A stretch of 11,430 nt of DNA from JABDDM01 sp038240295 (GTDB lineage Bacteria > Bacteroidota > Ignavibacteria > Palsa-1295), in contig JBBSDW010000107.1 of the NCBI GenBank assembly GCA_038240295.1, positions 1 to 11,430 of the forward strand. The letters are read 5' to 3'. Both the position numbers and the translations under genes were made by a program. The notes below the pieces were generated by a model, which saw nothing but the letters and a program-made list of their open reading frames with translations, was not told where the DNA came from and did no database searches. Shown here piece after piece: positions 1-5,713 of the stretch; positions within the stretch are counted from its first letter, which is position 1; every line of letters starts with the position of its first letter.

Positions 1-1341
1 ACTAAGCGGTCCGATCTCTTCCATGCCCGAACGGATCGCGTCGACGTTACCGCTGACAACGATCGTGACATTATCGGGGTGCAAATATTTTCTCGCCGCC
101 TGATACAGGTCTTCGCGAGTGAGACCCGCGACGATGTCTCTGAACGTATCATAATAATTACGCGGCAGTCCGTAAAGGATGATCGCAGCAACACGCGCTG
201 CAACCTGCTGCGGTGTCTCGATCTGCAGCGGGAAACTTCCGATCACATAGTTCTGCACCATTTCAAGCTCTTCTGCGCTGATCGGTTCAACAGTGATACG
301 CCGAAGTTCTGAAAGAATCTCCTCAACGGCACGCGCTGTCACGCCGGTACTTACTTCGGTCGAAACGACGAACGGCCCGGGCATCATTCGCGCATCGAAA
401 TAACTCCGCGCACCATAGGTGAAGCCATGCTTCTCACGAAGATTAAGATTGACGCGCGAATTGAAATAACCGCCGAAGAGCATGTTGAGCACATGCAGTT
501 TCACAAAGTCCACCTCGTTACGCTGGATTCCGAGATGGCCGATGCGAATTGCCGACTGGACTGCCTGCGCCTTCTCAACCAATGCTACGTGTACGCCCGC
601 CAAAAGTTGCTCTGGCGCATATTTGTCCTTGGCCACCGATGTTGATGACCAATGTCCAAATCGGGATTCGAGGTCGGCGAGGAATCGCTCGGGATCGACA
701 TCCCCGCTTGCGATAATAAACGAGCGCTCAGGCCCGAAGTAATCTTTGTAGAACGACCGAATGTGTGCCGTCGTGATCTCTTCGATCGAAGCTTCGGTAC
801 CGCTCGCTTCCTGACCATACGGATGATTCGGAAAGACGAGCCGTGAAAAAAGTGAATCGGCGAGATATCCGGCGTCGGCTTTCGCCTGACTGATCTCAGC
901 GAGGCGCTGCAATTTTACACGATCGAGTTCTTCCTGCGGAAACGATGGATGCAGCGCGACATCTTCAAGGAGGTTGAGTCCCGTCTCAAGAAATTTCGTC
1001 AGCACGCCGACTGAGATCGTGGTCGCATCCCAGGACGTTCCGGCATGCAGTGAGCCTCCGACAAAGTCGATCTCCTCGGCGATCTCGAGCGCGTTGCGCG
1101 TCAGCGTACCCTTCGTAAGAAGGTCGGAAGTGACTGCTGCGAGACCCTCGAGGCTGCTCGGATCTTCCGTTGAGCCGGCGCGTACATACATTATTACGTT
1201 GACGATCGGCTGCGCGTGGTTTTCTACGATGAATACTCGCAATCCATTCGCGAGTCGTTCTTCGCGGATCGGCGGAAAATTAACGGCCTGAACAGCGCCT
1301 GGCTTCGGTGGATGGATTCTGTCTACGACTTCGATCGACAT
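1..1341 (-). CDS. M16 family peptidase-like protein, non-catalytic subunit (3' end beyond window)
   Basis: An open frame of 447 codons starts at ATG 1341 and reaches the left edge without a stop; M16B proteins are usually about 410-450 residues, so little is missing. The fold signature is clear: an N-terminal 'ANGLRVFIVE' strand (31-40), a GSTED turn, and a second M16 half. The zinc motif HxxEH is replaced: by alignment with the upstream paralogues the two His and the Glu become A69, D73 and S72, while E149 sits where the third ligand would be. The second half carries R302-x6-Y309 (in 'LREKHGFTYGARSY'), the Arg/Tyr pair that M16 enzymes use to bind substrate. It is therefore probably an inactive partner that completes the active site of a catalytic M16 subunit. 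It starts 7 bases after the preceding M16 gene, with a weak AAGAG upstream, so the two are translated from one transcript. No signal peptide is visible. Product family is secure; heterodimer role is inferred. Confidence 0.88.
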   Translation of the reverse strand, partial: MSIEVVDRIHPPKPGAVQAVNFPPIREERLANGLRVFIVENHAQPIVNVIMYVRAGSTEDPSSLEGLAAVTSDLLTKGTLTRNALEIAEEIDFVGGSLHAGTSWDATTISVGVLTKFLETGLNLLEDVALHPSFPQEELDRVKLQRLAEISQAKADAGYLADSLFSRLVFPNHPYGQEASGTEASIEEITTAHIRSFYKDYFGPERSFIIASGDVDPERFLADLESRFGHWSSTSVAKDKYAPEQLLAGVHVALVEKAQAVQSAIRIGHLGIQRNEVDFVKLHVLNMLFGGYFNSRVNLNLREKHGFTYGARSYFDARMMPGPFVVSTEVSTGVTARAVEEILSELRRITVEPISAEELEMVQNYVIGSFPLQIETPQQVAARVAAIILYGLPRNYYDTFRDIVAGLTREDLYQAARKYLHPDNVTIVVSGNVDAIRSGMEEIGPLS

Positions 1342-1348
1342 ACTCTTT

Positions 1349-2764
1349 TTAAGATAAAAGATTTTCTGACGTCACTGATTCAGGAGCCATCGCTATCGGT
1401 TCCTGAGGAACACGGTACACGATTGTCACGCGGTTTTCGCGAGTAAAATATTTTGCGGCAGCCTGTTGAACATCCCGGATCGTCACCGTCCTGTATTCAT
1501 CGATCACCGTGTTTGCACGTTCGGCGTCACCAAAGAACACCGCAGCATGCGCGAGATGATCGGCTTTGCCCTGCACCGTAACGCGACCCGCGATCCAGCG
1601 CGCTTCGGTTTTGTTGATCGCTTTCGCAAGTTCGCGCTCCGTCACACCGTGTGCAATGACTTCGTCCATCACCGCATCCAACGCATGTTCGAGTTCATCG
1701 ATCGACGTTGTTTCTTCAGAGCCAAGCGCGTAGAGATAGGCAAGCCCTGGCTTTTCACGGCCATCGACATAGGCCGTAACGTCGGAGGCGATCTGCAATT
1801 CGTAAATGAGCGATCGAAACAAACGCGAACTTTGACCACTCGAAAGAATGTCGGTCAACAGGTCGATCGCTGCAAATTCATGTGTCCCTTCCGGGGGGAT
1901 CTTGTACCCATGGAACACTCCGGGCAATGGCACCGATTCATTGTCGATCGTTTCGCGAATCTCGGTTTGCGATTGAGGTTCGTCATATTCGGGCCTGAAA
2001 CAAACTCGCTGCCCTCTCGGGATCGGACCAAAATATCGCTCGATGAGTGCTCTCGCGTTCTTCGGTTCGAAATCGCCGCTTAATACCAGCACTGCATTGT
2101 TCGGGACGTAATAGGTCTCGAAAAAATCGCGAACATCGACAAGCGTAGCTGCGTCGATCGTTTCCATGTCACCGATCACCGCCCACCAGTAAGGAAAGGT
2201 TTTGTAGGCGAGACGATTCATCCGGATCGAAAGCGAGCCATAGGGCGAGTTATCATAGCGCTCCCGCTTTTCTTCTTTGACGACATTCTTCTGCGTCACA
2301 AGGCTGATCTCGCTAACGCCAAATTCCAGCATCCGGTCGCTCTCCAGCCAGAGCCCAAGTTCTAACTGATGCGAGGGAAGCACCTCGTAATAATTCGTTT
2401 TGTCCTCGGTCGTATAGGCATTGTCATTACCGCCAGCCTGCGTGATGAAGAGATCGAACGCGCCGCGCGGTACATTCTTAGAGCCATCGAACAGCAAGTG
2501 TTCGAAGAGATGTGCAAAGCCTCGTCGGGATTCAGATTCGTTTTTTGAACCGACATGATAGGCGATGTTGAGGCAGACCACCGGTGACTTGTGATCTTCA
2601 TGCAAAATCACGTGCAGGCCGTTCGCAAGCGTAAACTCAGTAAAGTCGATATGACCGGTGCGGGAGATCGCGGAAGGCGCCAACGATGGTTTAGGAAAAG
2701 TGTTCGAAGAAATGGGCGAAGCAGTTGGCAAAAAAGTTTTCGGAGAAGTTTTGGAATTCGTCAC
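1349..2764 (-). CDS. M16 family zinc metallopeptidase, catalytic subunit
   Basis: A 471-residue M16 (pitrilysin-type) zinc peptidase. The inverted zinc motif HLFEH lies at 85-89 (H85, E88 general base, H89), with the third ligand at E165 in 'VVKEEKRERYDN', exactly 76 residues after H89. The family block 'GGNDNAYTTEDKTNYYE' is present at 111-127. In the C-terminal half the usual R-x6-Y pair is missing: the aligned stretch 'SRLFRSLIYELQIAS' has Tyr and Ser there, so the enzyme probably needs a partner with the pair, such as the next gene. The frame can only begin at GTG 2764, since a stop lies upstream; there is no convincing ribosome binding site. The first 38 residues are Ser/Thr/Pro-rich, unlike the paralogues, so a later TTG start is possible. 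There is no signal peptide. It is separated from the upstream M16 gene by 198 bases that contain repeats, and is 7 bases from the downstream one. Confidence 0.92.
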   Translation of the reverse strand: MTNSKTSPKTFLPTASPISSNTFPKPSLAPSAISRTGHIDFTEFTLANGLHVILHEDHKSPVVCLNIAYHVGSKNESESRRGFAHLFEHLLFDGSKNVPRGAFDLFITQAGGNDNAYTTEDKTNYYEVLPSHQLELGLWLESDRMLEFGVSEISLVTQKNVVKEEKRERYDNSPYGSLSIRMNRLAYKTFPYWWAVIGDMETIDAATLVDVRDFFETYYVPNNAVLVLSGDFEPKNARALIERYFGPIPRGQRVCFRPEYDEPQSQTEIRETIDNESVPLPGVFHGYKIPPEGTHEFAAIDLLTDILSSGQSSRLFRSLIYELQIASDVTAYVDGREKPGLAYLYALGSEETTSIDELEHALDAVMDEVIAHGVTERELAKAINKTEARWIAGRVTVQGKADHLAHAAVFFGDAERANTVIDEYRTVTIRDVQQAAAKYFTRENRVTIVYRVPQEPIAMAPESVTSENLLS

Positions 2765-2802
2765 AGAGTGCGTGTTCGTGCGTTGAGTAAAGAAGTCGGC
2801 AG

Positions 2803-2867
2803 TCTAAGCGGCCTTCTTGAGCGGCCACGCTTAGCGACCACGCTTAGCGACCACGCTAAGCGGCCGC
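2803..2867. repeat. GC-rich palindromic cluster with a 13-bp tandem repeat
   Basis: Three consecutive 13-bp units occupy 2825-2837, 2838-2850 and 2851-2863. The first two are identical (CCACGCTTAGCGA); the third reads CCACGCTAAGCGG. Each unit holds the near-palindrome CGCTTAGCG, inverted in the third unit. The flanks extend this to a larger stem: 2821-2836 (gcggccacgcttagcg) pairs with 2854-2867 (cgctaagcggccgc) apart from a 2-base bulge. A further CTAAGCGGCC lies at 2804-2813. The cluster sits between two M16 genes, about 60 bases before the GTG of the downstream one. It is not followed by a T-run in the direction of transcription, so it does not look like a standard terminator. A transcript-stabilising stem, a regulator-binding site or a small mobile palindrome are all possible. 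Confidence 0.7.
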
Positions 2868-2932
2868 AATAAGTCCTGTTTGAACGAGGATGCTTAAGTG
2901 GAAGTTCGGATAAGCCGTCGTGTCGGCGATCA

Positions 2933-2948
2933 GATCGTCGAGACGATC
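2933..2948. repeat. Short perfect inverted repeat after an M16 gene
   Basis: GATCGTC at 2933-2939 and GACGATC at 2942-2948 are perfect complements with a 2-base centre, 14 bases past the stop codon of the upstream M16 gene. No T-run follows on the minus strand. GATC-rich words are very common throughout this sequence, so it may be chance; as a DNA site it would suit a dimeric regulator, as RNA the loop is too tight. Confidence 0.3.
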
Positions 2949-2962
2949 AGTTCGAAACGACA

Positions 2963-4264
2963 TCAGTTCGCTGCGACACTCGTCGGTTCGGCTGCCATGA
3001 CTACGGGTACTTCGTTCGGACTCACCGTCAGGATGACCGCGATCGAAGGACGCAAATATCGTTCGGCAGCCCTCTGTACTTCGTTTCGCGTTACTTTTCG
3101 AAGCATCTCGATCTCGCGAAATGCATTCATGGTGTCGCCGGTAAACGCTCGCGCGCGTTGCAAGTTATCGGCCTGGGCCGCAAGCGGGATCAGGTGACGT
3201 ATGTAACTCGATTCAGCTTTGTTCAGCGCCTTTTGAAGCTCCATTTCGCTCACGCCAAGCGAAAGAAATGTTTGGAGTTCTTCCCACAGGACTGCTTCGA
3301 CTTCCGCCGGAGTGCTACTTGCCTGCACCACGGCCTGCACGACGAACATCCCCGCCTTTTCATTCGAAACATTATAGACACTCACTTCATGAGCGATCTC
3401 TTCCTTGTACACGAGCCGGTGATAGAGCCTGCTGCTTCGGCCGGAGCCCAGAATATCGGCCGCGATATCGAGAGCGTAGGATTCGTCAGTAAATGCAGCC
3501 GGGACCTGAAAGGCGAGCGTCACGAGCGTTAACGCGACCGCATCCTGGGTCTCCACACGAATCTGCTCCTTCAGCGGTTCGACGATCTGATCGCGTCGAG
3601 GCGGAATGGCACCCCGTGGGATCGCACCGAAAAATTGTTCGACCTGCCGGCGCGCATCCGATTCATTGAAGCTTCCGGCGATCGTCAGTGAAGCGTTGTT
3701 CGGAAGATAATGCTGGCGATGAAAGTCGATGACATCGTCGATCGTCGCATCGTCGAGATGCTGCATAGAGCCGATTGTCGCCCAATGGTAACCGCTGGTC
3801 GGAAAGACGTGCGTAAGCAGTGTTTCATAGACGGTGCCATACGGACGGTTGTCGTAGCGCTGCCTCCGTTCTTCTTTTACGACAGCCCGCTGGTTCTCGA
3901 AATTTTCCTGCGTGACGTTCAGCGCGAGCATCCGATCGCTTTCCAGCCAGAGTCCGAGGCCAAGATGCGATGAAGGAAGTGTCTCGAAATAATTGGTACG
4001 ATCCTGACTTGTCGTCGCGTTCAGCGTACCACCGACGTCCTGAATAAACTTGAAATGTCCCATCTTGGGTACATTGTCCGAGCCCTGAAACATCATGTGC
4101 TCGAAGAGATGCGCGAAGCCTGTACGATGGGTGTCTTCATCTTTGCTGCCGATCCTGTACCAAACATTGACCGCAACTAACGGGATCTCATGACGTTCGC
4201 AGAGGATCACATGTAGTCCGTTCTCCAGATCGTACTCGACGATCTTCGGCTTTGGGATATTCAT
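2963..4264 (-). CDS. M16 family zinc metallopeptidase, catalytic subunit
   Basis: From ATG 4264 this is a 433-residue M16 peptidase. HLFEH lies at 52-56 (H52, E55, H56) and the third zinc ligand at E132 in 'VVKEERRQRYDNRPYG', again 76 residues after the second His. The block 'GGTLNATTSQDRTNYFE' (78-94) and the 'LPNNASLTIAG' strand are typical. As in the next gene, the C-terminal R-x6-Y pair is absent: 'SRLYHRLVYKEEIAH' has Tyr and His at those positions. TTG at 4276 is an alternative start that would add four residues and overlap the stop of the SurA-like gene by four bases (TTGA); ATG 4264 is preferred because a GAG lies seven bases upstream. In either case it is tightly coupled to the SurA-like gene. 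No signal peptide is visible, so it would act in the cytoplasm unless exported another way. Likely role: degradation of peptides or misfolded proteins, probably with the Arg/Tyr-bearing paralogue at 1-1341. Confidence 0.92.
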   Translation of the reverse strand: MNIPKPKIVEYDLENGLHVILCERHEIPLVAVNVWYRIGSKDEDTHRTGFAHLFEHMMFQGSDNVPKMGHFKFIQDVGGTLNATTSQDRTNYFETLPSSHLGLGLWLESDRMLALNVTQENFENQRAVVKEERRQRYDNRPYGTVYETLLTHVFPTSGYHWATIGSMQHLDDATIDDVIDFHRQHYLPNNASLTIAGSFNESDARRQVEQFFGAIPRGAIPPRRDQIVEPLKEQIRVETQDAVALTLVTLAFQVPAAFTDESYALDIAADILGSGRSSRLYHRLVYKEEIAHEVSVYNVSNEKAGMFVVQAVVQASSTPAEVEAVLWEELQTFLSLGVSEMELQKALNKAESSYIRHLIPLAAQADNLQRARAFTGDTMNAFREIEMLRKVTRNEVQRAAERYLRPSIAVILTVSPNEVPVVMAAEPTSVAAN

Positions 4265-4272
4265 GTCGTCGC

Positions 4273-5628
4273 TCAATAGAATTGCCGGATGTCGTTCAGC
4301 TTCACATAGACGTTCGAGCGAGCTTTCACGAGGTAGTTAGAAAAATCTTTATTTTGTTTCCACTGGATCGCAGTCGCTTCGAGTTCGCGATAATCGGTGT
4401 CGAGCGATGCGGAGTGCGGAGCAACTTTGCGTACGAGTTTTACAATCTGGTAACCGGTGACGGTCCTCGAAAGCTGTATATGCAATGGCATCGAGACTTC
4501 ACCTGGCTTGAGCGAATCGACGACCTCGCGCTGTTCGGGCGCCAGATCTTCCACACGTAGTTTTCCAAGTGTGCCGCCAGCAAATTTTGTTTCCTGATCG
4601 TCGGATTCCGTAAGTGCAAGCTTTGCAAAATCTTCACCATTCAATATGCGCTGACGGATGGCGATCAGTTGATTGCGGGCAACTTCTTCATCGGCACTTG
4701 AGGCGTTGGGCTTTAAGAGGATCTGCGCTACATGGATCTCTTCGCCGCGGCGATCGATCATTTTGATGATATGGTACCCCTGATCGGTCTGTACGACGTT
4801 GCTAAATTCGCCATTCTTGAGCTTGAACGCTGCCGCTTCGAACTCCGGCAGGAACGTGCCGCGTGCATAATAGTCGCCGAGATCGCCGCCATTCTTTGCG
4901 GTCGAATGCTGAGAGTATCTGCGAGCAAGCGTCGCGAAATCGGCACCGTGTTTTAACGAATCGACCAGGGACTCTGCAAACGCCTTCGTTCGCTCGGCCT
5001 GATTCGCCTGCGGTTTCACAAATTTTATGATCGTGGCAAGCTCGACTTCCTGGCCGATCTGTGGAAGGCTATCGCGATAGAGCGCGTAAAATTCTTCGAC
5101 GTCGTGCCTTGATATACTTGTCGAGTTCGGTACTGCTTTGTAACGCTCCTGCTCGACAAGGATACTTTCGCGCGCCCGGTCTCGCAGTTCAGGCGACGAT
5201 TTGATCTGGGCGATCGACTTTCCGAATTGCTTTTCGACTGCATCCTCGGAGCCCAACTGCCGCACATAAAGCTTGATCTGCTGCTCGAGCCGGTCATCGA
5301 CTTCTGCTTCGGTTACCGTCATGGAATCCTGATCCGACTTTGCAAGCAGCACTTTCTCGTCGATTTCGGCATCGAGCAACCGCTTGCGCAACTGCATCAT
5401 GCTGTCGTTCGAAATTTTCGTGATCCCCTGCTGGATCATCAAGAGTTCGAGCTTGCCGTCGATCGTCGATTTCAGGATCGGATATTTACCGACAACCGCG
5501 AGCACCGCATCGAGCCGGTCGCCTTCTTTAAGCGTTTGTTGCGCAAGGGCAGAACCCATCAAAGTGACGACAAGAACGAGAGAGAAAAAGAGTGCAGAAA
5601 CTTTCAAACCGGTTACAAAATTTAGCAT
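4273..5628 (-). CDS. SurA-like periplasmic peptidyl-prolyl isomerase/chaperone (two parvulin modules)
   Basis: A 451-residue exported protein counted from ATG 5628. Residues 1-29 form a classic signal peptide (hydrophobic core, cleavage after ALA before QQ). A SurA N-domain-like region follows ('DAVLAVVGKYPILKSTID', about 40-58), then two parvulin modules at about 194-293 ('GGDLGDYYARGTFLPEFE', 'GYHIIKM') and 297-401 ('GGTLGKL', 'GYQIVKL'). The paired active-site histidines are degraded: module 1 has T199 in place of the first but keeps H286; module 2 has Q302 and Q394. Chaperone activity is therefore more likely than strong isomerase activity; SurA of E. coli likewise has one nearly inactive module. 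The frame stays open to GTG 5661, but that codon lies inside a strong hairpin and would put 11 odd residues ahead of the signal peptide, so ATG 5628 is chosen. It directly precedes the M16 genes, suggesting a shared role in envelope protein quality control. Confidence 0.9.
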   Translation of the reverse strand: MLNFVTGLKVSALFFSLVLVVTLMGSALAQQTLKEGDRLDAVLAVVGKYPILKSTIDGKLELLMIQQGITKISNDSMMQLRKRLLDAEIDEKVLLAKSDQDSMTVTEAEVDDRLEQQIKLYVRQLGSEDAVEKQFGKSIAQIKSSPELRDRARESILVEQERYKAVPNSTSISRHDVEEFYALYRDSLPQIGQEVELATIIKFVKPQANQAERTKAFAESLVDSLKHGADFATLARRYSQHSTAKNGGDLGDYYARGTFLPEFEAAAFKLKNGEFSNVVQTDQGYHIIKMIDRRGEEIHVAQILLKPNASSADEEVARNQLIAIRQRILNGEDFAKLALTESDDQETKFAGGTLGKLRVEDLAPEQREVVDSLKPGEVSMPLHIQLSRTVTGYQIVKLVRKVAPHSASLDTDYRELEATAIQWKQNKDFSNYLVKARSNVYVKLNDIRQFY

Positions 5629-5629
5629 T

Positions 5630-5666
5630 AAAAACGATGAACGGTACGGCCATAGCCGCACCGTTC
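5630..5666 (-). terminator. Hairpin with T-run between the two PPIase genes
   Basis: The arms 5639-5650 (gaacggtacggc) and 5655-5666 (gccgcaccgttc) form a 12-bp stem with one non-Watson-Crick pair and a 4-base loop. On the minus strand the stem is followed after four bases by TTTTT (5634-5630). It lies 48 bases past the stop of the three-module PPIase gene and ends right at the ATG of the SurA-like gene. It fits an intrinsic terminator, perhaps incomplete, since no other promoter for the downstream genes is apparent in the 48 bases before it. Confidence 0.65.
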
Positions 5667-5713
5667 TTTACTACGTAAGTTTCGGGGTCAAAGTTGCGAC
5701 CCGTACTGAAATG

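Noticed and set aside
1466..2083. Plus-strand open frame of 205 codons
   Set aside because: It lies wholly antisense to the M16 peptidase at 1349-2764 and has no family resemblance; the long open frame follows from codon bias.
2825..2863. CRISPR-like array
   Set aside because: Units are 13 bp and directly adjacent with no spacers, and no cas gene is present.
5629..5661. Longer SurA-like protein from GTG 5661
   Set aside because: The start lies within a strong hairpin, and ATG 5628 places the signal peptide at the N-terminus as expected.
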